The notes beneath the pieces are model-generated. The model had not been told where the DNA came from and did not search any database. It saw only the letters and a list, made by a program, of their open reading frames with translations. This document shows positions 8,599 through 16,181 of a stretch of 64,000 nucleotides of DNA, one piece after another. The translations under genes were made by a program, and so were the position numbers. Origin of the DNA: an uncultured Pelagibacteraceae bacterium (GTDB lineage: Bacteria > Pseudomonadota > Alphaproteobacteria > Pelagibacterales > Pelagibacteraceae); the NCBI GenBank assembly GCA_902603905.1, contig CACKWM010000004.1, positions 1 through 64,000 on the forward strand, given 5' to 3'. Numbering within the stretch: position 1 is the first letter of the stretch; each line of letters starts with the position of its first letter.

Positions 8599-9986
8599 TG
8601 GCAAAAAAGAAAAATGGAAAAACTAACGGCCAAGCGAATGGAAAAGGTGAATTTTCTAAAAGAAATAAAAGTTTATTAGGTTACAACTCTATTTTTACTC
8701 CTGAAGTAATTGACGATATTCATATTAAAGCTCAATTAGGAAGATACAGAATGCGTGGAATGGCGTTGATGAAAAAAATTCCAACGTTTGATGACTTGGT
8801 TTTCTTACCAGGAACTTTAACAAGATTTGTGATTGAAGGTTACAGAGAAAAATGTGAAACAAAAACTGTAATTGGACCAAAATGTGAAAATCCAATTGAA
8901 TTAGATATTCCAGTTTACATAACTGGTATGAGTTTTGGTGCACTTTCTTATGAAGCAAAAACAGCTCTAGCAAGAGGAGCTACAATGGCGGGATCGGCCA
9001 CATGTTCTGGAGAAGGTGGAATGATACCTGATGAAAGAAGATATTCAGAAAAATGGTATTATCAATGTATTCAATCAAGATATGGATTTAACCCCCATCA
9101 TGCACAACTTGCAGATGGAATAGAGGTATTCATTGGACAAGGACAAAAAGTTGGTATGGGTGGTCACTTAATGGGTCAAAAAGTTACAGACCAAGTTGCT
9201 GAAATGAGATCTTTACCTGCTGGAATTGATCAAAGATCTCCTGCTAGGCACCCTGACTGGTTAGGACCAGATGATTTGTCTTTAAAAGTTAAAGAGTTAA
9301 GGGAGTTAACAAAGAACAAAGTTCCAATACAATTAAAACTTGGAGCAGCAAAGGTTTATGATGATGTTCGTATGGCTGCTAAATGTGAACCAGATTCAAT
9401 ATATTTAGATGGAATGGAAGGATCAACTGGTGCAGGACCACATATAGCTGCAGCAAACACAGGTATTCCTGGTATTGCGGCAATTAGAGAAGCTAGAAGA
9501 GCTTTGGATGATGTTGGTCAAACAGGAAAAGTTACTTTGATTTACGCTGGTGGAGTAAGAGATGGAGCAGATATGGCTAAAGCTTTAGCTTTAGGTGCTG
9601 ATGCAATTGCAATTGGAACTGGAGCAATGATTGCTCTTAACTGCAATAAAGAAATTCCAGAGTCTGATTTCGAGAAAGAAATGGGAGTTCCAGCCGGACA
9701 TTGTTATCATTGTCATACAGGTCGTTGTCCAGTAGGTGTTGCAACACAAGACCCTAAACTTAGAAAAAGATTAAATCCTGATGAAGCAGCTTTAAGAGTT
9801 TACAATTATTTACATACAATGACTTTAGAAGCACAATTATTAGCAAGAGCATGCGGTAAAACAAATATACATTCTTTAGAGCCAGAAGATATGGCTGCAT
9901 TAACGATGGAAGCTTCTGCGTTAGCAAAGGTTCCATTATCAGGAACAAATCATACAGTAGGAATTGACGACTTCCATAAAATTTAG
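8598..9986 (+). CDS. glxD: FMN/Fe-S glutamate synthase-type subunit (GlxD/MgsC)
   Basis: 462-aa central domain of glutamate synthase. It holds the FMN barrel (YITGMSFGALSYEAK, SGEGGMIPDERRY, QLKLGAAKVYDDV, IYAGGVRDGADMAKALALGADA) and an Fe-S cluster loop with Cys369, Cys372 and Cys377 (CYHCHTGRCPVGVATQ). It would transfer ammonia or methylamine to 2-oxoglutarate, giving glutamate or N-methylglutamate. The N-terminus carries a Lys/Asn/Gly-rich leader of about 25 residues that is outside the fold. Confidence 0.87.
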   Translation: MAKKKNGKTNGQANGKGEFSKRNKSLLGYNSIFTPEVIDDIHIKAQLGRYRMRGMALMKKIPTFDDLVFLPGTLTRFVIEGYREKCETKTVIGPKCENPIELDIPVYITGMSFGALSYEAKTALARGATMAGSATCSGEGGMIPDERRYSEKWYYQCIQSRYGFNPHHAQLADGIEVFIGQGQKVGMGGHLMGQKVTDQVAEMRSLPAGIDQRSPARHPDWLGPDDLSLKVKELRELTKNKVPIQLKLGAAKVYDDVRMAAKCEPDSIYLDGMEGSTGAGPHIAAANTGIPGIAAIREARRALDDVGQTGKVTLIYAGGVRDGADMAKALALGADAIAIGTGAMIALNCNKEIPESDFEKEMGVPAGHCYHCHTGRCPVGVATQDPKLRKRLNPDEAALRVYNYLHTMTLEAQLLARACGKTNIHSLEPEDMAALTMEASALAKVPLSGTNHTVGIDDFHKI

Positions 9987-9994
9987 GAATACAT

Positions 9995-10405
9995 ATGGCA
10001 AAAAAAAAGAAAAATAAAATGAAAAGCATTAAAAAAACTAAAGGCCAGTTGGGGAAAAAAAAAGAAACAGCTAGAGAAAAAATGATTGGTCAGACTATTG
10101 GTTATCGATATGATGTCAACTTATTGCCTGATTATAAAAAACTTACACCATTTTTAAAAAAATATATTGAACATATGGGCTGGGATGATCTTAATTGGTT
10201 AGAAGATGTTCATATGGGTTATGAAGAAGATAGACCAGCTGTATTTGATAGAAATGCAAATGGTTGGGTGACTATCCCAAAAAAAATCAAATTGCCTGAC
10301 AATCAACAAGATAGAGATATGATAGCAAGAGAACTATTGGTTAAGTTCCAAATGTCTCCTAATCATCCATTAGTAGATCTTAAAAAAGCATATTTAAAAT
10401 TTTAA
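9995..10405 (+). CDS. Uncharacterised lysine-rich protein downstream of glxD
   Basis: 136 aa, no family recognised. The first 35 residues are almost all Lys/Thr/Gly with the same MAKKK opening as GlxD. The rest is a soluble, mixed-charge domain rich in aromatic residues (YIEHMGWDDLNWLEDVHMG near 57-75). It lies 8 nt after the glxD stop and in the same direction, so it is almost certainly co-transcribed. It may be an accessory factor of the synthase. No membrane segment or signal peptide is seen. Confidence 0.6.
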   Translation: MAKKKKNKMKSIKKTKGQLGKKKETAREKMIGQTIGYRYDVNLLPDYKKLTPFLKKYIEHMGWDDLNWLEDVHMGYEEDRPAVFDRNANGWVTIPKKIKLPDNQQDRDMIARELLVKFQMSPNHPLVDLKKAYLKF

Positions 10406-10547
10406 TAAAAATTTCAATTAAAAGTTGTATGTTAATTTGTTAGTCTTCTATTATTCGCATTTTACCTAAATAATAAAAAATTCTTATATTTGTAGTGACT
10501 AGTAAATTGTCATAAAATTTAAATAAACAAATATAGGGAGGAAGATT

Positions 10548-11948
10548 ATGACAGACGAATTAGGCGCTCTGACAACTATATTTACAGAATTTTACTACTG
10601 GATAACAGTAGTGCTTATGTTTTTAATTCACGTAGGCTTCTGTATGTATGAGGTTGGCGCTTCTCGTTATAAACATCACCAACATACCCTGATGAAAAAC
10701 ACAATGCTGATACCTTTGGTAACAGTTACTTGGTTTTTATTTGGTTGGTGGATTTACTGGGCATTTCCAACAGGACCAGGACTAGCACCTTCAATAATGA
10801 ATGAAAGTGCTGCATTGATTACTGACGAAAGTACATTCAGTGCAAAATGGTACGTACCCAACAGTGATCTAATGGCGGTTAATTTAGGTGACCACATTAG
10901 CGGAGTATTTTGGGCTGCGTTTCTACTGTTCTCATGGACTGCTGCATCAATCGTCTCTGGAGCCGTAATTGAAAGAATTACAACTTTTGCATTTGGAATT
11001 TTAGCAATTGCAATAGGATCTGTATTTTGGTCAATTGACGCTGCTTGGGGATGGCATTTTGATGGATGGATGCTTAAAATTTTAGGATATCATGATGCTT
11101 ACGCATCAGGTGTAATTCACGCAGTAGCGGGTGGATTTGCTTTAGGTATTCTTATGGTTTTAGGACCAAGAATTGGTAAATTTTCATCTAGTGGTGAACC
11201 AAGAAATATAGGACCAAGAAACCCTTGGCTAGTTACAATTGGATTATTTTTAATTTATACTGGTTTCTGGGGATTTTATGCGGCATGTAATATACCGATA
11301 TTTAATCTTGGACCTGAGTACGGAATGGAAGGCGTAACGTACTTTACAGCAACAAATATATACGTAACTCCTACTACACTTAGTGGTATTACAATGAACT
11401 TCTTGATGTCGTTATCAGGCGGATTATTGGCTGGATATGTGGTCTCAGGTAAAGATCCATTCTGGACATACTCTAGTGGACTAGCAGGTATCATCTGTGC
11501 TTCAGCAGGTAATGATTTGTATCATCCAATACAAGCTTTGATCATAGCTATGATCGGTGTTGTGATTGCATACAATCTACATTACTGGGTTGAGCGTACA
11601 TTTAAAATCGATGATGCAGTTGGCGCAGTAGCGGTACACGGTTATGCAGGTGTCGCGGGACTTATAATTTGTGGTTTTGTTCTTAACGGATATCCTTCAT
11701 CTGGATACAGTGTTGGATCTATGTGGGTAGGAACAGACTATGCAGCTATCAATCCTTTAGGAATGTTTATAGGTGCAATTATAATGTTCGTGGTTCTTGG
11801 ATTAATACCAGGCTGGATTATAGCTAAAATACTTCATGGAATGGGTAAATTAAGAATCCCACGTGAAGTAGAAATTGCTGGTCTAGACTATAACATGTTG
11901 GAATCTGCTAAGAAAGACGAAAGAGCAGTTTCCTCTTCAACTAGGTAA
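10548..11948 (+). CDS. amtB: Ammonium transporter (AmtB)
   Basis: 466-aa Amt/Rh family channel with about 11-12 membrane segments. Characteristic stretches are GYHDAYASGVIHAVAGG (pore His of the twin-His pair at helix 5), and DDAVGAVAVHGYAGVAG (second pore His). A strong Shine-Dalgarno (GGGAGGAAG) precedes the ATG. Amt proteins also carry methylammonium, which fits the surrounding methylamine genes. No glnK/PII gene accompanies it. Confidence 0.93.
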   Translation: MTDELGALTTIFTEFYYWITVVLMFLIHVGFCMYEVGASRYKHHQHTLMKNTMLIPLVTVTWFLFGWWIYWAFPTGPGLAPSIMNESAALITDESTFSAKWYVPNSDLMAVNLGDHISGVFWAAFLLFSWTAASIVSGAVIERITTFAFGILAIAIGSVFWSIDAAWGWHFDGWMLKILGYHDAYASGVIHAVAGGFALGILMVLGPRIGKFSSSGEPRNIGPRNPWLVTIGLFLIYTGFWGFYAACNIPIFNLGPEYGMEGVTYFTATNIYVTPTTLSGITMNFLMSLSGGLLAGYVVSGKDPFWTYSSGLAGIICASAGNDLYHPIQALIIAMIGVVIAYNLHYWVERTFKIDDAVGAVAVHGYAGVAGLIICGFVLNGYPSSGYSVGSMWVGTDYAAINPLGMFIGAIIMFVVLGLIPGWIIAKILHGMGKLRIPREVEIAGLDYNMLESAKKDERAVSSSTR

Positions 11949-11962
11949 AGGAGATAAATTAT

Positions 11963-12184
11963 ATGGCAACAGTAACAAACTGGATTGATCATCTAAGCGC
12001 AGCTGAGGTTAAGGGTGCAATTTATCCCGGCGTAGGAACTGAAGGTGTGTTGGTAATAATCTTGCTAGTAATTTGGATAGGATGGCACGTTATAACAAGT
12101 GCATCTGAAGACAAAGACTTGGCGCAAGCAGCAAGAAAAAGACACGGTGCTAATGATCACAAAAGCAATATTACCGAATGGTAA
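11963..12184 (+). CDS. Small single-span membrane protein after amtB
   Basis: 73 aa, with one strong hydrophobic helix (GVLVIILLVIWIGWHVI, about 28-45) and a charged C-terminal tail (EDKDLAQAARKRHGANDHK). It begins 14 nt after amtB behind an AAAGGAGAT ribosome site and ends just before a terminator hairpin, so it is the last gene of the amtB unit. No known family recognised. It may be an Amt-associated subunit or regulator; this is inference from position only. Confidence 0.65.
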   Translation: MATVTNWIDHLSAAEVKGAIYPGVGTEGVLVIILLVIWIGWHVITSASEDKDLAQAARKRHGANDHKSNITEW

Positions 12185-12199
12185 TTAAAATCTAATTTT

Positions 12200-12224
12200 C
12201 AAGGGCGCAAAATTTGCGCCCTTG
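12200..12224 (+). terminator. Terminator-like hairpin after the amtB unit
   Basis: Perfect inverted repeat: CAAGGGCGCAAA (12200-12211) and TTTGCGCCCTTG (12213-12224) around a single base. The G+C-rich stem stands out in the AT-rich background. There is no T-run directly after it, so termination may be weak or rho-assisted. Confidence 0.6.
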
Positions 12225-12258
12225 TCAACAATAAAAACCTAAAATATTTTTCATAATT

Positions 12259-12331
12259 TCACAATCTACAGTTGTGATATTTTAATAGTATAAAAAAAAA
12301 TAATTTAAAACATTGCTTTTTTAGAATGTTT
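12259..12331. promoter_or_regulatory. Two dyads upstream of the amide-type transporter
   Basis: In the 169 bases between the hairpin and the binding-protein gene lie TCACAA-N7-TTGTGA (12259-12277) and AAACATT-N10-AATGTTT (12308-12331). The first has the shape of a dimeric regulator operator. The second could be an operator or a short hairpin in the leader. No regulator gene is nearby. Confidence 0.35.
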
Positions 12332-12393
12332 CTAAATTATTTATTGTATTTCTTTATTTTTTTTGAGAAGATTGGTTAAAAAGGAGGGTAAGT

Positions 12394-13752
12394 ATGAAAA
12401 ATAAAAAAATAAAAAATAATCGTAAATTGAGATCATCAAGAAGAAAAGCAGTTAAAACTATAGGTAAAGCTGCCATGTTAGTTGGAGCTGCAAATTTTCT
12501 TCCTATGCCCTGGGTAAGAAAAGTTGATGCTGCTGATTACATGTTAATTGGTGTGCCCTCTTCTCTTTCTACACCCTATGGTGTTGCAGATGATCAGGAC
12601 CATTTAAATGGAACAATAATGGCAATTGAAGCTATTAATGCTAAAGGAGGAGTCCAAGGAAGAGAATTAAGAACTTTTGTTCCTGACTATGACAAACTTT
12701 CAGCAGAAAGTACTCAAGCTTCTATAGCAGCATGTATTGATAAAAAAGTACATGCGTATTCAAATGCATTTACATTTGCTCCAATTCCAGGAATGGATAC
12801 ATCGACAAAATGGAAAGCACCTTATTTACAAGGTAATACTCAAAGACTGGCTACGGAAGAGTTTAAAAGACATCCTAAAAAATACAGCCACGTGTTACAA
12901 ACTGATCCATCTGAGGTTAATTATGGTTGGACTGTTCCTATGTGGTTAACTGCTATGAAAAAAACTGGTACTTGGAAACCTGTAAATAATAAGGTTCATA
13001 TTATTTCAGAACAAACTGGTTATAATCAAACCATTTTGAAAGCTGCTAAAGAGTCATTAGCAAAATCTGAATGGGAACTAGCTGGTGATACACAGATACA
13101 ATATCCAGTAAATGATTGGGCGCCGGTAATTCAAGAACTTAAAAAAGTTGGTGCTGGAGCTATAATGTGTAACCACTGGATGGCATCTGAAGAAGCTGCT
13201 TTTTGTAAACAGTTTAGAGCTGATCCTGTTCCTGGAGCTATTGTTTATGTTCAATACGGAGCATCACAACCTGAGTTTTTAGAGCTTGGAGGTAGAGCAA
13301 TGGAAGGGTTCTGTTGGAGCACGGTTCTTGGAATATACGGAGACAAAATGGGTGAAGATTTTAGAAAAGCTTATCTAAAAAGATTCCCTGAATTTGGAAC
13401 GTACAAGAAAAACACTATGGGACTGGTCTACACAGGTAACGGTTATGATATCGTAAATTACCTGGAAGCGTCTTGGAATGCCACAAAAGCTCTTGGAGCT
13501 AATGAAGAAGACTTCAAGAAAAACTGTGATTGGATTAGAGTAAATCCTTTTAGAGGTGTATGTGGAATGATGGACATGAATAATGAATATCAGGAAGCTT
13601 TACATTATCCAGATAATGGTTTTGGTAACCAATCAGATTCTCATGAAACTGGTATGGGTCAATTGTACTGCCAAGTTCAAGATGTTCAACACAGAATAAT
13701 CTGGCCAAATGATTATAGTCAATCCAAATTACAAGGATGTGACTGGTGGTAA
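12394..13752 (+). CDS. Amide/urea/branched-chain-type ABC transporter substrate-binding protein
   Basis: 452-aa periplasmic binding protein of the Peripla_BP_6 class (Liv/Urt/Fmd-like). The N-terminus reads SSRRKAVKTIG near 14-24 then a hydrophobic stretch to about 47, a Tat-like signal. The mature part opens with DYMLIGVPSSLSTPYGVADD and DHLNGTIMAIEAINAKGG, which is characteristic. It has an AAAGGAGGG ribosome site. It heads the transporter cluster whose last permease is joined to dimethylformamidase, so the ligand is probably a small amide. The exact ligand is not deducible. Confidence 0.85.
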   Translation: MKNKKIKNNRKLRSSRRKAVKTIGKAAMLVGAANFLPMPWVRKVDAADYMLIGVPSSLSTPYGVADDQDHLNGTIMAIEAINAKGGVQGRELRTFVPDYDKLSAESTQASIAACIDKKVHAYSNAFTFAPIPGMDTSTKWKAPYLQGNTQRLATEEFKRHPKKYSHVLQTDPSEVNYGWTVPMWLTAMKKTGTWKPVNNKVHIISEQTGYNQTILKAAKESLAKSEWELAGDTQIQYPVNDWAPVIQELKKVGAGAIMCNHWMASEEAAFCKQFRADPVPGAIVYVQYGASQPEFLELGGRAMEGFCWSTVLGIYGDKMGEDFRKAYLKRFPEFGTYKKNTMGLVYTGNGYDIVNYLEASWNATKALGANEEDFKKNCDWIRVNPFRGVCGMMDMNNEYQEALHYPDNGFGNQSDSHETGMGQLYCQVQDVQHRIIWPNDYSQSKLQGCDWW

Positions 13753-13773
13753 AAAGATAAATATTCAAATTTT

Positions 13774-13804
13774 AAAAGAGGGCGAATTTATCGCCCTCTT
13801 TTTT
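13774..13804 (+). terminator. Rho-independent terminator after the amide-type binding protein
   Basis: GAGGGCGA (13778-13785), loop ATTTA, TCGCCCTC (13791-13798), then a T-run, flanked upstream by AAAA. It lies between the binding-protein gene and its ATPase genes. It probably lets the binding protein be made in excess while part of the transcription reads through. Confidence 0.85.
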
Positions 13805-13842
13805 ATAATTAATCTAATTTTTAAATAATAAGTATTTAAGTT

Positions 13843-14568
13843 ATGGATACAGAATTATCAAAAAATTTTTTTTCTTGTAATGATATATCTATCGATCTTG
13901 GTGGTAGGGAAATTCTAAGAAATATAAACATCAATATAAAACCTGGTGAGGTATTGGGGATAATAGGTCCTAACGGTGCTGGAAAAACTTCTTTAATTGA
14001 AATACTTTGTGGAAGATACAAACAAAAAACTGGGGACGTAATTTACAAAGATAAAAATATCAATGATAAAAAATTATTTGAAAGAGCAAGAATGGGTATT
14101 GGCAGGACTTACCAAACTCCTGTTGTACCAGAAGACTTAACTGTTGGTGAAACTCTTAAAGCTGCAAGACAAGCTAATAAACCTTATTTGCCCATAACAG
14201 ATGCAGAATATGCTGCAGACCTAGTTAAGTTTACAGTTGATTGGGATGTGGAAAATACAAAACTAGAAACGTTTAATAGACGAAAACTTTTAATGACTAG
14301 CATATTAATGAGGGAGCCTGATATTATATTAATGGATGAACCTGCGTCTGGTTTAATAAATGCTGAAATAGATGAAATAGATAACACTTTAAGAATGCTA
14401 TCCAAAGAAATGAATATAGCTGTACTTATTGTTGAACACAGAATTGAACTATTAGAAACTATTGCCGATAGAGTAATTGTGATGGATGCTGGTGAAATAA
14501 TCGCCGAAGGAGATTTAAAAGATGTGATTGATAATCCAAAAGTTAAAGAAGCTTATTTTGAGGGATAA
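13843..14568 (+). CDS. ABC transporter ATPase, LivG/UrtD-like, with degenerate signature motif
   Basis: 241 aa. The Walker A motif is GPNGAGKT (42-49), the Q-loop Gln is near 91, Walker B is IILMDEP (161-167) and the switch His is 199. Where LSGGQ or LSYGQ is expected the protein reads LETFN (141-145), lacking the conserved Ser-Gly-Gly. The paired ATPase at 14580 has a good LSGGE. The dimer would therefore have one canonical and one impaired ATP site. It lies upstream of the second ATPase and two permeases in one tight operon. Confidence 0.85.
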   Translation: MDTELSKNFFSCNDISIDLGGREILRNININIKPGEVLGIIGPNGAGKTSLIEILCGRYKQKTGDVIYKDKNINDKKLFERARMGIGRTYQTPVVPEDLTVGETLKAARQANKPYLPITDAEYAADLVKFTVDWDVENTKLETFNRRKLLMTSILMREPDIILMDEPASGLINAEIDEIDNTLRMLSKEMNIAVLIVEHRIELLETIADRVIVMDAGEIIAEGDLKDVIDNPKVKEAYFEG

Positions 14569-14579
14569 AGAAAAAATTT

Positions 14580-15290
14580 ATGAGTAAAATTTTAGAAATT
14601 AAAGGTTTGTCAGCTGGTTATGGTTCTTTAAGAGTTATTCATGATTTAGATCTGATAATAGAAACTGGAGAAAGAGTTGGAATCGTGGGTTTAAATGGTC
14701 ATGGAAAAACCACTCTTTTTTACGCGATAGCTGGCCTAACGCATTGGCAAAGAGGATCAATTATTATTGATGGTAAACAGATAGGAAGAACGAGAAGCCA
14801 GGGTCCAGGTCGATATACTCATTTAGTTGTTAAAGAAGGTTTGGCAATTATGCCTCAAGGAGATGAAATCTTTCATGGGCTAACTGTGGAAGAACATCTT
14901 GATAGTGGAGCATTTACACCAGAATCATGGAAAAATAGAAAACAAAAAAGAGAAGAAATATTAGAGATTTTTGAACCTTTAAAAAAACTAATACATACAC
15001 CAGTTGGAAGATTGTCTGGTGGAGAAAGAAGAATGGTGTCTATTGGAAGAGGAATGATGTCAGAGGCAAAAGTTTATATGGCTGATGAACCAACTCTTGG
15101 CTTAGCTCCTAAAATTGGAAAAGGTTTGCTCGAAGCGCTATTAAAAATAGATCTAAAAAATTCAGCTATGATTATTGCAGAACAAAATGTAGCATTATTA
15201 GAAGGCAAGGTAGACCGTATAATTGGTATGCATGCTGGTAAATTAAAAGGTGAGGCTTCTTCATCATTATCTATGGGATTAAAAAATTAA
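14580..15290 (+). CDS. ABC transporter ATPase, LivF/UrtE-like
   Basis: 236 aa with Walker A GLNGHGKTT, canonical signature LSGGERRMVSIGRGMM, Walker B VYMADEPTLGLAPK, and IIAEQNVALLE in the switch region, where LivF-type proteins usually carry Gln. It is a complete, normal-length partner of the LivG-like ATPase and starts 11 nt after it. Confidence 0.87.
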   Translation: MSKILEIKGLSAGYGSLRVIHDLDLIIETGERVGIVGLNGHGKTTLFYAIAGLTHWQRGSIIIDGKQIGRTRSQGPGRYTHLVVKEGLAIMPQGDEIFHGLTVEEHLDSGAFTPESWKNRKQKREEILEIFEPLKKLIHTPVGRLSGGERRMVSIGRGMMSEAKVYMADEPTLGLAPKIGKGLLEALLKIDLKNSAMIIAEQNVALLEGKVDRIIGMHAGKLKGEASSSLSMGLKN

Positions 15291-15296
15291 TTTATT

Positions 15297-16181
15297 ATGA
15301 ATGATATAGTTTTTTTACTGATTAATGGAATAACTGTAGCATGTATATATGGACTTGTTGCAGTTGCAGTTTCAATTACTTGGTCAGCTTTAGGATTATT
15401 AAATTTAAGTTATGGATTTATTTTTTCTTTTGCAGGTTATGGTGCTTGGCTAGCTGAAAGGCATTTGTGGGGTGAGCCTATATTTGTTTTATTTATGGGT
15501 ATTGCCGCAGGAGTTGTTGGAGGTGTATTGGTATGTCTTCTTGTTTTTATTCCTGTGCACGATAAACCAAATTTTACAATAAGAGGAATGATAGGTACCC
15601 TTGCTGTAAGTTTAATTGGAGGTCAAATCCTTCTTCAAAGTTTTGGACCCAAAGCAAAATTGCTGCCAGAATTTTTTGGATATTCAAAGATAAAAATTTT
15701 AGATGTTACTCTTACTGCAGATAAAATTGGTGTAATAATTTCTTCAATTATAATGCTAACTTTAGTTGTTAAATGGATGAAATCAAGCAGAAGAGGCTTA
15801 GAAATTAGAGCAATGATGATGAATCCCCATGCTGCTTCAATTGTTGGTATTGGTGTTCGTAAAACTGGAATATATGTAATGGCAGTAACAGGTGCAATGA
15901 CAGGATTATCGGCAGCACTTTTATCTCAAACTTATTATTTATCACCCTTTAGTGGATTAACACCTATGATTAAAGGAGTTAGCATTGCTCTGTTGGGTGG
16001 ACTTGGAAGTGTAAGAGGAGCTGTTATTGCTGCAATCATTTTAGGGTTTAATGAAGCTCTAACAACAAAGTTTATTGGTGGACGATATGTTTTAATAACT
16101 CAATTTACCTTAATAATTATTGTTTTAATTTTTAGACCTAGGGGAATAGCTGGAATTCTAGATAAAGCGAGGGAAGCATGA
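15297..16181 (+). CDS. ABC transporter permease, LivH/UrtB-like
   Basis: 294-aa inner-membrane permease with about 8 hydrophobic helices. Family marks are TWSALGLLNLSYG near the N-terminus and VSIALLGGLGSVRGAVIAA (EAA-type coupling region) near 225-245. The last 4 nt overlap the start of the next permease (ATGA), showing translational coupling. Confidence 0.85.
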   Translation: MNDIVFLLINGITVACIYGLVAVAVSITWSALGLLNLSYGFIFSFAGYGAWLAERHLWGEPIFVLFMGIAAGVVGGVLVCLLVFIPVHDKPNFTIRGMIGTLAVSLIGGQILLQSFGPKAKLLPEFFGYSKIKILDVTLTADKIGVIISSIIMLTLVVKWMKSSRRGLEIRAMMMNPHAASIVGIGVRKTGIYVMAVTGAMTGLSAALLSQTYYLSPFSGLTPMIKGVSIALLGGLGSVRGAVIAAIILGFNEALTTKFIGGRYVLITQFTLIIIVLIFRPRGIAGILDKAREA

